Shown in pieces: positions 12,246 through 25,207 of a DNA stretch of 64,000 nt (position 1 is the stretch's first letter; every line of letters starts with the position of its first letter). Origin of the DNA: Citrobacter braakii (GTDB lineage Bacteria > Pseudomonadota > Gammaproteobacteria > Enterobacterales > Enterobacteriaceae). The translations under genes and the position numbers were made by a program. The notes beneath the pieces are model-generated. The model worked only from the letters and a program-made list of their open reading frames with translations. It had not been told where the DNA came from and ran no database searches. The stretch spans positions 124,001 through 188,000 of the forward strand of contig NZ_NAEW01000007.1 in the NCBI RefSeq assembly GCF_002075345.1, given 5' to 3'.

Positions 12246-13309
12246 CCGCGCTAAGCCTGAGCAATATTCATAAAGCCTGGGGCAAGAACACCATCATTGA
12301 AAATCTGTCGCTGGAGATCGCCTCCGGGGAGTTCATTGTGCTGGTTGGCCCTTCCGGATGCGGGAAATCCACGCTGCTGCGGATCATCGCCGGACTGGAA
12401 ATCCCCGACGGCGGTAAACTGGTGATGGGGGGAAAAGAGGTCACCAGGCTTGCGGCGGGCAAACGCAACCTGTCGATGGTGTTTCAGTCCTACGCCCTCT
12501 ACCCGCATATGACCGTCAGGGAAAATCTGTCATTCGGTTTACGTAATATCAACACGCCCGCCGCCGAGATTGATAAGCGGGTCGCTCACGCCGCCAGCAT
12601 GCTGAAGCTGGAAGAGATGCTGGACAGGCTGCCGCAGAATCTGTCCGGCGGGCAGCGCCAACGTGTGGCGATCGGGCGTTCTATTGTCCAGCAACCGGAA
12701 CTGTTTCTGTTTGATGAACCGCTGTCTAACCTGGATGCCGCGTTGCGGGTCGGGATGCGCCAGGAGATCCAGCAACTGCATAACACCCTGAAAAACACCA
12801 TGATCTATGTAACGCACGATCAGGTGGAGGCGATGACGCTGGCCGATCGCATCGTGGTGCTTTACAAGGGAAAAATTGAGCAGGTGGGCACGCCGCTGGA
12901 GCTGTATAACACCCCGGCAAACCTGTTTGTCGCTGAGTTTATCGGCACGCCGAAAATCAATGTTCTGCCAGCGGTATGGCGCGAAGGCGCGCTGCATATC
13001 GCCGATAACCTTGTCTTCCGCCTCACCCGTCAGCCAGCAGGCGTTAGCGACGGGGACAAGCTGTTTGTCGCCATCCGCCCGGAGCATATGCAGTACCAGC
13101 AGACCGGGGATTTCACATTGCAAGGTCGTACCCGGCTGTGTGAATTACAGGGCGACTCCACGCTGGTGTGGTTGGATTTAGCCGGCCACCCCGTGTGCCT
13201 GAAGTCTTTTCAACAGCTTAGCTTCATGCCGGATACACCGCTTACGCTCACCGTACAAGAGTCGCACCTGCACCTCTTTGACGGTCTGGGTAAACGACTG
13301 GCGTTCTGA
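12242..13309 (+). CDS. Sugar ABC transporter ATPase (MalK/UgpC type)
   Basis: The 355-residue ATPase has Walker A GPSGCGKST (36-44), Q-loop FQSYALYPHM, signature LSGGQ (134-138), Walker B LFLFDEP (D158/E159) and switch histidine VTHD. The C-terminal OB-fold (TOBE) domain is typical of MalK/UgpC/MsmK subunits that energise CUT1 importers. ATG 12242 overlaps the phosphomannomutase stop (ATGA). Its permeases and receptor lie in the opposite arm, so both arms must be co-expressed to build one transporter. Confidence 0.92.
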   Translation: MTALSLSNIHKAWGKNTIIENLSLEIASGEFIVLVGPSGCGKSTLLRIIAGLEIPDGGKLVMGGKEVTRLAAGKRNLSMVFQSYALYPHMTVRENLSFGLRNINTPAAEIDKRVAHAASMLKLEEMLDRLPQNLSGGQRQRVAIGRSIVQQPELFLFDEPLSNLDAALRVGMRQEIQQLHNTLKNTMIYVTHDQVEAMTLADRIVVLYKGKIEQVGTPLELYNTPANLFVAEFIGTPKINVLPAVWREGALHIADNLVFRLTRQPAGVSDGDKLFVAIRPEHMQYQQTGDFTLQGRTRLCELQGDSTLVWLDLAGHPVCLKSFQQLSFMPDTPLTLTVQESHLHLFDGLGKRLAF

Positions 13310-13315
13310 CCCAGT

Positions 13316-13343
13316 TGCCCTTGCGTCCGCAGGGGCATTTTTT
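13316..13343 (+). terminator. Rho-independent terminator closing the sugar locus
   Basis: The stem TGCCC-T-TGCG / CGCA-G-GGGCA has a two-base loop and one U-G wobble, and is followed by six T residues. It lies 6 nt after the ATPase stop. Confidence 0.8.
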
Positions 13344-13429
13344 GAATCCCATCACAATCACGGCATTCCCCTTTTCCCTTTTACGCGGCGACGGCTAAAT
13401 TATTAACTCATCCGACCACATAACAATAA

Positions 13430-15469
<2,040 letters not shown>

Positions 15470-15482
15470 CAGTATGTATTTC

Positions 15483-15518
15483 GTAGGCCGGATAAGGCGG
15501 TCACGCCGCCATCCGGCA
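15483..15518. repeat. REP/BIME palindromic element
   Basis: GTAGGCCGGATAAGG followed by CGCCGCCATCCGGCA forms the classic enterobacterial REP hairpin with conserved GCCGGAT arms. It sits between the convergent ends of fadH and rlmG and probably stabilises or terminates both transcripts. Confidence 0.85.
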
Positions 15519-15525
15519 CACACGA

Positions 15526-16662
15526 TTAGCGGCGGCGACCGGTTTTGACCGCTTTCAGTACCACGAATTTATTATTGGTGGCGATGGTCACGCAGTTGCC
15601 GAAAATCTTCTTCAGCTTGTGGAAGTAGTCAAGGTGACGGTTAGCCACAATGTACAGCTCACCGTTGATTTTCAGGCAGCGACGAGCGTGGTGGAACATC
15701 TCCCAGGCAATGTTATCCGTCAGCGCGTGCTTCTGGTGGAACGGTGGGTTACACAGCACGGCGTTAAAGCGGAACGGTTCGACGCCCGACAGCGCGTTGT
15801 TGATCATAAACTCACAGCGATCCAGCGCTTCAGGCATGTTACTTTCCACGTTCAAGCGGCTTGAAGCCACCGCCATCGGCGATTCATCAACAAATACCAC
15901 GCTGGCTTCCGGGTTCTTCGCCAGCAGCGTCATACCGATGACGCCGTTACCACAGCCGAGGTCAACAATCTCCCCTTCGAGGTTTTCCGGCAGATGCTCG
16001 ATAAAAAAGCGCGCGCCGATATCCAGTCCGGTACGGGAGAAGACGTTGGCGTGGTTATGGATAGTCCATTCGGTACCTTCCAGCTTCCAGCTTAGCGTTT
16101 GCGAGGCAGCGGCCAGCTCAGGTTTGCTGAACGTACAGTTGATTAAACGGGCTTTTTTCCACGCCAGCGTCGTGGTGGTTGGACCCAATACTTTTTCAAA
16201 CAGCTCCAGCGTCGAAGTATGCACATCACGCGCTTTTGCCCCGGCGATGATACGCGTTTGCGGCGTTACCACTTCGCGCAGCGCGCGCAGTTGCTGCTCC
16301 AGCAGCGCCATGGTTTTTGGCAGCTTAATCAGCACCACGCCCGGCGCCTGCGGGTAGTCAGCCGTACTGTCGAGGAACTTGATGCTCGACTCGGCAATAT
16401 CGTTGTGACGCAGGTTCTCGCGTGTGGCAAGCTCGCTGAGATAAGAATCGCCGATGCTGTACGGCGAATGTTGCGCCAGCGCACAGCCCAGCGCGCCAAA
16501 GGTATCATTCAGGATTAGCACCGGGCCGCTAATCTCGGTATCGTCCAGCTGTTGCAGCAGATATTCATCTGCCGCTTCCCACGCCAGCAGCGGGTTAACG
16601 TCATCCGTTTCCGGGAAACGTTTAAGTGACAGCGAACGGAAACCGTTGTCTATGTGGCTCAT
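15526..16662 (-). CDS. rlmG: 23S rRNA (guanine-1835-N2)-methyltransferase
   Basis: The 378-residue protein is RlmG (YgjO), which methylates N2 of G1835 in 23S rRNA. The C-terminal SAM-dependent Rossmann domain shows [12 protein letters not shown] (motif I) and the catalytic NPPFH motif of N2-guanine methyltransferases. The N-terminal half is a degenerate duplicated methyltransferase domain, as in RsmC. The start is ATG 16662, with AGGAGG correctly spaced; the 27-residue upstream extension has no family support. It is divergent from ygjP. Confidence 0.95.
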   Translation of the reverse strand: MSHIDNGFRSLSLKRFPETDDVNPLLAWEAADEYLLQQLDDTEISGPVLILNDTFGALGCALAQHSPYSIGDSYLSELATRENLRHNDIAESSIKFLDSTADYPQAPGVVLIKLPKTMALLEQQLRALREVVTPQTRIIAGAKARDVHTSTLELFEKVLGPTTTTLAWKKARLINCTFSKPELAAASQTLSWKLEGTEWTIHNHANVFSRTGLDIGARFFIEHLPENLEGEIVDLGCGNGVIGMTLLAKNPEASVVFVDESPMAVASSRLNVESNMPEALDRCEFMINNALSGVEPFRFNAVLCNPPFHQKHALTDNIAWEMFHHARRCLKINGELYIVANRHLDYFHKLKKIFGNCVTIATNNKFVVLKAVKTGRRR

Positions 16663-16745
16663 CGGCCCTCCTGAATGGTAAAATTTCGGCGTATCCCTGA
16701 AAAGGGTGCGTGAGTATACACTTTTTATGATTGGCATGGGCAAAG

Positions 16746-17246
16746 ATGAACCAACTAACTTATCTCCAGGGCTACCCGGAACATTTGCTTTCTCAGGTGA
16801 GAACGCTGATTGCTGAACAGCGTCTGGGCGCAGTGCTGGAGAAGCGCTATCCGGGGACGCATGATTTCGCGACCGACAAAGCGCTCTGGCAATATACTCA
16901 GGATCTGAAAAATCAGTTCCTGCGTAATGCCCCGCCGCTGAATAAAGTCATGTATGACAGCAAGATACACGTTCTGAAGAATGCGCTGGGGCTGCATACC
17001 GCCGTATCTCGCGTGCAGGGCGGTAAGCTAAAAGCCAAAGCGGAGATCCGCGTTGCCACCGTGTTTCGCAATGCCCCTGAACCTTTTTTACGCATGATCG
17101 TCGTTCATGAACTGGCGCATCTGAAAGAAAAAGAGCACGACAAAGCGTTTTACCAGCTGTGCTGTCATATGGAGCCTCAGTATCATCAACTGGAGTTCGA
17201 TACCCGCCTGTGGTTAACGCAACAATCGTTAAAGCAAACTGCGTAG
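16746..17246 (+). CDS. ygjP: YgjP, M48-like metal-dependent hydrolase family
   Basis: The 166-residue product matches E. coli YgjP (DUF45 / YgjP-like metallopeptidase family). It has the zinc motif [11 protein letters not shown] (HExxH with a downstream His) near residue 124. Start ATG 16746 gives [15 protein letters not shown], aligned with the K-12 protein. The biochemical activity of the family is not firmly established. In K-12 ygjQ lies between ygjP and ygjR; here ygjR follows after 72 nt. Confidence 0.9.
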   Translation: MNQLTYLQGYPEHLLSQVRTLIAEQRLGAVLEKRYPGTHDFATDKALWQYTQDLKNQFLRNAPPLNKVMYDSKIHVLKNALGLHTAVSRVQGGKLKAKAEIRVATVFRNAPEPFLRMIVVHELAHLKEKEHDKAFYQLCCHMEPQYHQLEFDTRLWLTQQSLKQTA

Positions 17247-17318
17247 TTGCGCACTGGCTTTGTCTTCAGGGCATGCTAAATTGACGAAAGGATCCCTTTT
17301 CGCAGCCTGAAGGCCATT

Positions 17319-18317
17319 ATGATACGTTTCGCAGTAATTGGCACAAACTGGATCACCCGCCAGTTTGTCGATGCCGCCCATGAAACCGGCAAATATAAGT
17401 TGACCGCGGTCTATTCCCGTAGCCTCGAGCAGGCGCAGACCTTCGCCAACGATTACCCCGTCGAGCATCTGTTTACCTCACTGGAAGCGATGGCGCAAAG
17501 CGAGGCGATCGACGCCGTCTACATCGCCAGTCCAAACTCCCTGCACTTCCCGCAGACCGAGCTGTTTTTGCGGCACAAAAAGCATGTTATTTGCGAAAAG
17601 CCGCTGGCCTCAAACCTGGCGCAAGCCGAAGCCGCTATCGCCTGCGCGCGCGAAAATCAGGTCGTGCTGTTTGAAGCGTTTAAGACCGCCAGCTTGCCTA
17701 ACTTCCTGCTGTTGCAGCAATCTCTACCCAAAGTCGGAAGAATCAGGAAAGCGTTTATTAATTACTGCCAGTACTCCTCGCGTTACCAGCGCTATCTGGA
17801 CGGTGAAAATCCGAACACGTTTAATCCGGCGTTCTCAAATGGCTCGATCATGGATATCGGTTTTTACTGCCTGGCCTCAGCGGTTGCGCTGTGGGGTGAA
17901 CCGCAAAGCGTTCAGGCCAGCGCCAGTCTGCTGGAAAGCGGCGTAGATGCCCACGGCGTGGTGGTGATGAATTACGGTGATTTCAGCGTCACACTCCAGC
18001 ACTCAAAAGTAAGCGACTCGGTGTTAGCCAGTGAAATTCAGGGCGAGCAGGGATCGCTGGTGATCGAGCATATCTCCGAGTGTCAGAAAGTGTGCTTCGT
18101 TCCTCGCGGGGGGAAAACCCAGGATCTGACGACGCCTCAGCACATCAATACTATGCTGTATGAGGCAGAGGCTTTTGCTCATTTGGTTGAATCCGGCGAA
18201 GTGGATCACCCCGCACTGGCCGTCAGCCGTATCACCGCCAAACTGCAAACAGAGATTCGCCGCCAGACCGGCGTGATTTTCCCGGCAGATGAAGCGGTAA
18301 CATCGCTGACAGCGTAA
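17319..18317 (+). CDS. ygjR: Gfo/Idh/MocA-family oxidoreductase YgjR
   Basis: The 332-residue protein has an N-terminal Rossmann fold (IRFAVIGTNWITRQF) and the conserved CEKP motif (VICEKPLASN) of the glucose-fructose oxidoreductase / inositol dehydrogenase family. A C-terminal alpha/beta substrate domain contains NGSIMDIGFY. It is the YgjR orthologue by context. The substrate is unknown. Confidence 0.9.
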   Translation: MIRFAVIGTNWITRQFVDAAHETGKYKLTAVYSRSLEQAQTFANDYPVEHLFTSLEAMAQSEAIDAVYIASPNSLHFPQTELFLRHKKHVICEKPLASNLAQAEAAIACARENQVVLFEAFKTASLPNFLLLQQSLPKVGRIRKAFINYCQYSSRYQRYLDGENPNTFNPAFSNGSIMDIGFYCLASAVALWGEPQSVQASASLLESGVDAHGVVVMNYGDFSVTLQHSKVSDSVLASEIQGEQGSLVIEHISECQKVCFVPRGGKTQDLTTPQHINTMLYEAEAFAHLVESGEVDHPALAVSRITAKLQTEIRRQTGVIFPADEAVTSLTA

Positions 18318-18338
18318 AGGTATGTAAAACGAATGTTG

Positions 18339-18375
18339 CAGGCCATTGACTGAATGCATGGCCTGTAATATTTTG
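18339..18375 (+). terminator. Candidate terminator after ygjR
   Basis: CAGGCCAT and ATGGCCTG form an 8-bp perfect stem around an 11-nt loop, followed by TAATATTTTG. The T run is short, so this may be only a weak terminator before the alx leader. Confidence 0.5.
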
Positions 18376-18379
18376 TAAC

Positions 18380-18572
18380 CCGCAAAGGGGAGTAACTTCG
18401 TTGTCGGTTGATCGTCATTACGATGTGTGAAAAACCACATCCGGTCGCCGGGCGATAACAAAGGAATACGCCATCGTATTCCTTTGTTGTTGTAAGTGAG
18501 ACCTTGCCGAATGGCAAGGTCTATGCATAAAAAGCAGCGGCTAACGTCATTCGGCGTTGGCCGTTTTTTTTA
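18380..18572 (+). ncRNA. yybP-ykoY (Mn/pH-responsive) riboswitch leader of alx
   Basis: The alx 5' leader starts with the conserved GGGGAGTA block of the yybP-ykoY class. It then contains a 14-bp perfect hairpin (18457-18488), an 8-bp hairpin ACCTTGCC/GGCAAGGT (18501-18520) and an intrinsic terminator: CGGCTAACG/CGTTGGCCG at 18538-18563, followed by eight T. In E. coli this leader (PRE) responds to Mn2+ and alkaline pH to control alx. Exact boundaries are approximate. Confidence 0.88.
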
Positions 18573-18588
18573 TGCATGGGGAAATACA

Positions 18589-19557
18589 ATGAATACTGTC
18601 GGCACACCGTTGTTATGGGGTGGCTTCGCTGTCGTGGTGGTAATTATGCTGGCCATCGACCTGCTGTTGCAGGGTCGTCGTGGCGCGCATACGATGTCGA
18701 TGAAGCAGGCTGCGGCCTGGTCAATCGTTTGGGTAACGCTGTCGTTACTGTTTAACGCCGTCTTCTGGTGGTACCTGGCACAAACCCAGGGCCGCGCCGT
18801 TGCCGACCCACAGGCGCTGGCGTTCCTTACCGGCTATTTGATCGAAAAATCGCTGGCAGTAGATAACGTCTTTGTCTGGTTGATGCTGTTCAGCTACTTC
18901 TCCGTACCGCCTGCGTTGCAGCGTCGGGTACTGGTGTATGGCGTGCTGGGAGCCATTGTTCTGCGTACGATCATGATCTTCGCCGGCAGTTGGCTTATCA
19001 CCCAATTTGAGTGGCTGTTGTACGTGTTCGGTGCATTCCTGCTGTTTACCGGCGTAAAAATGGCGCTGGCGAAAGAAGATGCTTCCGGTATTGGCGACAG
19101 ACCGTTAGTACGCTGGCTGCGCGGTCATTTGCGCATGACCGATACCATCGAAGATGAAAAATTCTTCGTGCGTAAAAACGGCCTGCTGTTTGTTACGCCG
19201 CTGATGCTGGTGTTGATTCTGGTTGAGCTGAGCGACGTCATTTTCGCCGTCGACAGTATTCCGGCTATCTTTGCCGTCACTACCGACCCGTTCATCGTGT
19301 TGACCTCAAACCTGTTTGCTATTTTAGGTCTGCGCGCAATGTACTTCCTGCTGGCGGGCGTGGCGGAGCGTTTCTCCATGCTGAAGTACGGTTTGTCGGT
19401 CATTCTGGTGTTTATCGGTATTAAGATGCTGATCGTCGATTTCTACCATATCCCGATCGCTATCTCGTTAGGCGTGGTATTTGGCATTCTGTTTGTGACG
19501 CTGATTGTGAACGCCTGGGTCAACCACCAGCACGATAAAAAGCAGCAAATACAGTAA
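18589..19557 (+). CDS. alx: TerC-family membrane protein Alx
   Basis: The 322-residue inner-membrane protein belongs to the TerC/Alx family with about nine hydrophobic segments. It has conserved acidic membrane motifs [12 protein letters not shown] and [15 protein letters not shown], proposed to bind metal. Alx in E. coli is induced at alkaline pH and implicated in Mn2+ export. ATG 18589 follows the riboswitch terminator by about 18 nt, with GGGGAAA as a weak ribosome-binding site. This gives [13 protein letters not shown], as in the K-12 protein. Confidence 0.95.
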   Translation: MNTVGTPLLWGGFAVVVVIMLAIDLLLQGRRGAHTMSMKQAAAWSIVWVTLSLLFNAVFWWYLAQTQGRAVADPQALAFLTGYLIEKSLAVDNVFVWLMLFSYFSVPPALQRRVLVYGVLGAIVLRTIMIFAGSWLITQFEWLLYVFGAFLLFTGVKMALAKEDASGIGDRPLVRWLRGHLRMTDTIEDEKFFVRKNGLLFVTPLMLVLILVELSDVIFAVDSIPAIFAVTTDPFIVLTSNLFAILGLRAMYFLLAGVAERFSMLKYGLSVILVFIGIKMLIVDFYHIPIAISLGVVFGILFVTLIVNAWVNHQHDKKQQIQ

Positions 19558-19574
19558 GTTTCATCTGCTAGCTG

Positions 19575-19613
19575 AAAAGCCCGACAGCACACTGCGTGCG
19601 TCGGGCTTTTTGT
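19575..19613 (+). terminator. Rho-independent terminator after alx
   Basis: AAAAGCCCGAC and GTCGGGCTTTTT form a strong GC stem flanked by A and T runs. It separates alx from sstT. Confidence 0.9.
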
Positions 19614-19799
19614 TTATCATGTCAAAATAATGTTAACTCAAAGTTATAAAATATGATCTCAACGCGAAATCCAGGATATTTCGCTTCCAGAACCCTGTTC
19701 TTTCCTTATACTCAGCCATGCAAACATTTGCCTCATCCTGAAAGATGCGTCTACAGAACGCACAAAGGCAGGGCAACAACACAATGAAAGGATTACTAC

Positions 19800-21044
19800 A
19801 TGACTACGCAACGTTCATCGGGGCTATTCTCGCGCTTGGCGCAAGGGAGCCTGGTTAAACAAATTTTGATCGGTTTGGTTCTGGGGATTTTACTGGCACT
19901 GGTGTCAAAACCTGCGGCAGAAGCCGTTGGTTTACTGGGTACTCTGTTCGTCGGCGCGTTAAAAGCCGTCGCACCAATTCTGGTTCTGATGCTGGTAATG
20001 GCTTCTATCGCCAACCACCAGCACGGGCAAAAAACCAATATCCGCCCAATTCTGTTCCTCTACCTGCTCGGAACATTTTCCGCAGCGTTAGCGGCCGTTG
20101 TCTTCAGCTTCGCCTTCCCATCGACACTGCATCTTTCCAGCAGCGCCAGCGATATCGTACCGCCGTCCGGCATTATCGAAGTGATGCGTGGTCTGCTAAT
20201 GAGCATGGTTTCTAACCCAATTGATGCACTGCTTAACGCCAACTACATCGGCATCCTGGTTTGGGCCGTCGGTCTGGGCTTTGCGCTGCGTCACGGTAAT
20301 GAAACGACCAAAAATCTGGTCAACGATATGTCCAACGCTGTTACCTTTATGGTGAAGCTGGTGATTCGTTTCGCGCCGATCGGTATCTTCGGCCTGGTCT
20401 CCTCCACGCTGGCAACCACCGGTTTCGCCACGCTTTGGGGCTACGCACATCTGCTGACCGTGCTGGTAGGCTGTATGCTGCTGGTAGCGTTGGTGGTCAA
20501 CCCGCTGCTGGTATTCTGGAAAATTCGCCGCAACCCATATCCGTTAGTGCTGGCCTGTCTGCGTGAAAGCGGCGTGTACGCCTTCTTTACCCGCAGCTCC
20601 GCGGCAAACATTCCGGTGAATATGGCGCTGTGTGAGAAGCTGAACCTGGATCGTGATACCTATTCGGTGTCTATCCCGCTGGGAGCTACCATCAATATGG
20701 CTGGCGCGGCGATCACCATTACCGTGTTGACGCTGGCGGCGGTAAATACGTTGGGTATTCCGGTCGATTTACCGACGGCGCTGTTACTGAGCGTGGTTGC
20801 TTCGCTGTGCGCCTGCGGCGCATCGGGCGTGGCGGGGGGGTCTCTGCTGCTGATCCCACTGGCATGTAATATGTTCGGTATCCCGAATGACATCGCCATG
20901 CAGGTCGTTGCCGTTGGCTTTATCATCGGCGTATTGCAGGATTCCTGTGAAACGGCGCTGAACTCTTCTACAGACGTCCTGTTTACCGCTGCGGCCTGCC
21001 AGGCTGAAGACGAACGTCTGGCAAATAACGCCCTGCGCGGCTAA
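19800..21044 (+). CDS. sstT: Na+/serine-threonine symporter
   Basis: The 414-residue protein of the dicarboxylate/amino acid:cation symporter (DAACS) family matches SstT. It has a hydrophobic multi-span profile, the serine-rich [13 protein letters not shown] hairpin motif and [14 protein letters not shown], which form the substrate and Na+ sites. It imports L-serine and L-threonine at the inner membrane. In E. coli its mRNA is repressed by the sRNA GcvB; the site was not examined here. Its 3' end is convergent with ygjV. Confidence 0.95.
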   Translation: MTTQRSSGLFSRLAQGSLVKQILIGLVLGILLALVSKPAAEAVGLLGTLFVGALKAVAPILVLMLVMASIANHQHGQKTNIRPILFLYLLGTFSAALAAVVFSFAFPSTLHLSSSASDIVPPSGIIEVMRGLLMSMVSNPIDALLNANYIGILVWAVGLGFALRHGNETTKNLVNDMSNAVTFMVKLVIRFAPIGIFGLVSSTLATTGFATLWGYAHLLTVLVGCMLLVALVVNPLLVFWKIRRNPYPLVLACLRESGVYAFFTRSSAANIPVNMALCEKLNLDRDTYSVSIPLGATINMAGAAITITVLTLAAVNTLGIPVDLPTALLLSVVASLCACGASGVAGGSLLLIPLACNMFGIPNDIAMQVVAVGFIIGVLQDSCETALNSSTDVLFTAAACQAEDERLANNALRG

Positions 21045-21050
21045 TCTCTG

Positions 21051-21084
21051 CCCCTCTGTCACCGGACGGAGGGGTTCTCTTCTT
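21051..21084. terminator. Bidirectional terminator between sstT and ygjV
   Basis: CCCCTC at 21051-21056 pairs with GAGGGG at 21069-21074, extended by one U-G and one G-C pair, and is followed by TTCTCTTCTT. The hairpin spans the ygjV stop codon at 21059-21061. Confidence 0.7.
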
Positions 21085-21613
21085 GTACGCTTTTTTCAAT
21101 TTTGAATGGATCAATTCCGCGTTTTTGCATCCGCCGGAAGCGAATAATGTTCAGGCCGTTCATCACCAGAAAACTACCTTCGATCATCGTCCCACCAATC
21201 GATCCCAACCAGAAATTATGGATAACCCAACAGGCGGTTGCGCACCACATTACGCAGCGCACGGTCAGCCCCTGGCAGCGAAACAGCGCCCAAGTGCTGG
21301 CCAGCGTGCCAATAATCGGCAACAGCTCCATCGCATGCTGTAATTTCGCCAGCCCGAGAACCAGGGTGAGGATAATAAAAACGGTCATTACCCATAGTTT
21401 GCGGGTATGCATCGAGACGAGTGTGCGGATGGTGTTTAGCTCTGCACTCATTCCCGCAGGCCAGGCGCCCATCAGAAAAAAATGCACGCCAATGGTGGCG
21501 CTGTAGACGGCGAGTTGCAGCCGGAACCGGCGCTCATCTCGATTGAAAAAGGTGGTAATGCCGATCAAAAAGGCGATGACACCTACGCCCTGGGCCAGCC
21601 AATACGCGGTCAT
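21059..21613 (-). CDS. ygjV: YgjV inner-membrane protein
   Basis: The 184-residue protein begins MTAYWLAQGVGVIAFLIGIT and is largely hydrophobic, with about five or six membrane spans. It matches E. coli YgjV (Imp/YgjV family) along its length, including GSIGGTMIEGSFLVMNG and the polar C-terminus. No biochemical function is established. It is transcribed towards sstT, 14 nt from its stop. Confidence 0.92.
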   Translation of the reverse strand: MTAYWLAQGVGVIAFLIGITTFFNRDERRFRLQLAVYSATIGVHFFLMGAWPAGMSAELNTIRTLVSMHTRKLWVMTVFIILTLVLGLAKLQHAMELLPIIGTLASTWALFRCQGLTVRCVMWCATACWVIHNFWLGSIGGTMIEGSFLVMNGLNIIRFRRMQKRGIDPFKIEKSVQEENPSVR

Positions 21614-21639
21614 GGGAGATCCTTGTGAGGAAACGCAAA

Positions 21640-21805
21640 AACAAACGGCGCCCCATATTATGAAACGCCGTTTTTAAAATCCACTCCATTTCGATTACCC
21701 AATAGATTTCGTGCTACCGCAAGGCGGTAAGTTCAGACATCCCCGGGAGCTTACTGGAGTAAGTGACCGGGGTGAATGGACGCAGCCAACGCGGCTGTCA
21801 CGCGA
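21640..21805 (-). other. Structured 3' untranslated region of uxaCA with terminator
   Basis: Downstream of the uxaA stop, on the minus strand, are three inverted repeats. CAGCC/GGCTG lies at about 21782-21797. A nested two-stem element has CCCCGG/CCGGGG outside CTTAC/GTAAG at 21741-21772. An intrinsic-terminator-like CGGCG/CGCCG pair at about 21645-21671 is followed on the minus strand by TTTGTTTTTG. The nested element is more elaborate than a plain terminator and may be a processed 3'-UTR RNA. Confidence 0.5.
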
Positions 21806-21819
21806 AAGATGAAGGGTAA

Positions 21820-23307
21820 TTACAATGTTACGCCGCTTTTAAAGATAGCCAGTTCCCGGAAATCGTTGCGCTCGTTGCAAGTTTGCTTGCCATTGGCGAA
21901 CTCAACGATCGTATCGACAAACTCGCTCAGCAGCTGAGGCATCGCTTTACCGTGGATCAGCTGTCCGGCGTCAAAATCGATCCAGTGTTTTTTCTTGGCC
22001 GCCAGCTCGCTGTTGGTCGCAATTTTCACCGTCGGCACAAAACCGCCGTACGGCGTACCGCGGCCGGTGCTGAACAGCACCATATGACAGCCCGCGCCCG
22101 CGAGGGCACTGGTAGCAACCGCATCGTTACCCGGCGCGCTCAGTAAGTTCAGGCCGTGTGTCTTCAGGCGTTCGCCGTAGCGCAGTACATCCACCACCTG
22201 GCTGGAGCCCGCTTTTTGCGTGCAACCCAGAGATTTATCTTCCAGCGTGGTGATCCCGCCCGCTTTGTTGCCCGGCGATGGATTCTCGTAAATCGGCTGG
22301 TCGTGAGCAATGAAGTACTGCTTAAAGTCATTGACCATGGTCACCAGCTTGCCGAAGGTTTCTTCGTCACGGCAGTGGTCCATCAGCAGCTGCTCGGCAC
22401 CGAACATTTCCGGTACTTCAGTCAGCACGGTGGTGCCGCCGTTGGCAATCACGTAGTCGGAAAAACGCCCCAGCATCGGGTTGGCGGTAATACCGGACAG
22501 GCCGTCAGAGCCGCCGCATTCCAGACCAAACTTCAGCTCGCCCAGCTTACCCGGCTCACGCTTATCGTTACGCATCACGTTGTACAACTGATGGAGATGT
22601 TCAATCCCCGCTTCCACTTCGTCTTCCTGATGTTGGCAGACCATAAAGTGAACACGCTCAGGATCGTACTCGCCTAAAGTTTCGCGGAAGGCATCAACCT
22701 GGTTGTTTTCACAGCCCAGGCCGACCACCAGCACCGCACCCGCATTCGGGTGGCGCACCATATTTTGCAGCATGGTACGGGTGTTGATGTGGTCGTCACC
22801 CAGCTGTGAACAGCCGTAGGTGTGACTGAAAAGATGCACGCCGTCGATACCCTCGGCGTCGTTGGTCTCTTTCAGAAAGCGGTTCTGCATCTGACGCGCC
22901 ATAGCGTTGACGCAGCCGACCGTCGGCAGGATCCACAGTTCGTTGCGCACGCCGACCTCGCCGTTGGCGCGACGGTAGATCTGTACATCGCGATCGGCGG
23001 GTTGAACAAGCTCTGCCTGAAAATCAGGGTGGTAGCTATACGTGTCCAGGTCGCTCAGATTCGTGCGCGTGTTGTGAGCATGAATATGCTCACCCGCCGC
23101 CACGTCCACCAACGTATGACCTATTGGCAAACCGTATTTAATGACGTTTTCGCCTTGCGCAATATCGCATAAAGCGAATTTATGGCCACGAGAAACCGCT
23201 TGGCGCAGGATTACCGCTTGCCCATCAACGGTGACTTCGGTTCCTTCAGCCAAATCAGCGAGCGCTACCGCGACGTTATCCAGCGTATGGATCTTGATGT
23301 ATTGCAT
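21820..23307 (-). CDS. uxaA: Altronate dehydratase
   Basis: The 495-residue UxaA dehydrates D-altronate to 2-keto-3-deoxygluconate in galacturonate catabolism and needs Fe2+ and a reductant. The N-terminal SAF domain (QYIKIHTLDNVAVALADL) and the large UxaA C-terminal domain are both present. Segments such as GLECGGSDGLSGITANP and [13 protein letters not shown] are shared with galactarate dehydratase GarD encoded at 54.5 kb. It lies 15 nt after uxaC in one leftward operon, expected to be repressed by ExuR. Confidence 0.96.
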   Translation of the reverse strand: MQYIKIHTLDNVAVALADLAEGTEVTVDGQAVILRQAVSRGHKFALCDIAQGENVIKYGLPIGHTLVDVAAGEHIHAHNTRTNLSDLDTYSYHPDFQAELVQPADRDVQIYRRANGEVGVRNELWILPTVGCVNAMARQMQNRFLKETNDAEGIDGVHLFSHTYGCSQLGDDHINTRTMLQNMVRHPNAGAVLVVGLGCENNQVDAFRETLGEYDPERVHFMVCQHQEDEVEAGIEHLHQLYNVMRNDKREPGKLGELKFGLECGGSDGLSGITANPMLGRFSDYVIANGGTTVLTEVPEMFGAEQLLMDHCRDEETFGKLVTMVNDFKQYFIAHDQPIYENPSPGNKAGGITTLEDKSLGCTQKAGSSQVVDVLRYGERLKTHGLNLLSAPGNDAVATSALAGAGCHMVLFSTGRGTPYGGFVPTVKIATNSELAAKKKHWIDFDAGQLIHGKAMPQLLSEFVDTIVEFANGKQTCNERNDFRELAIFKSGVTL

Positions 23308-23322
23308 ACCTTCACCCAGGCC

Positions 23323-25207
<1,885 letters not shown>

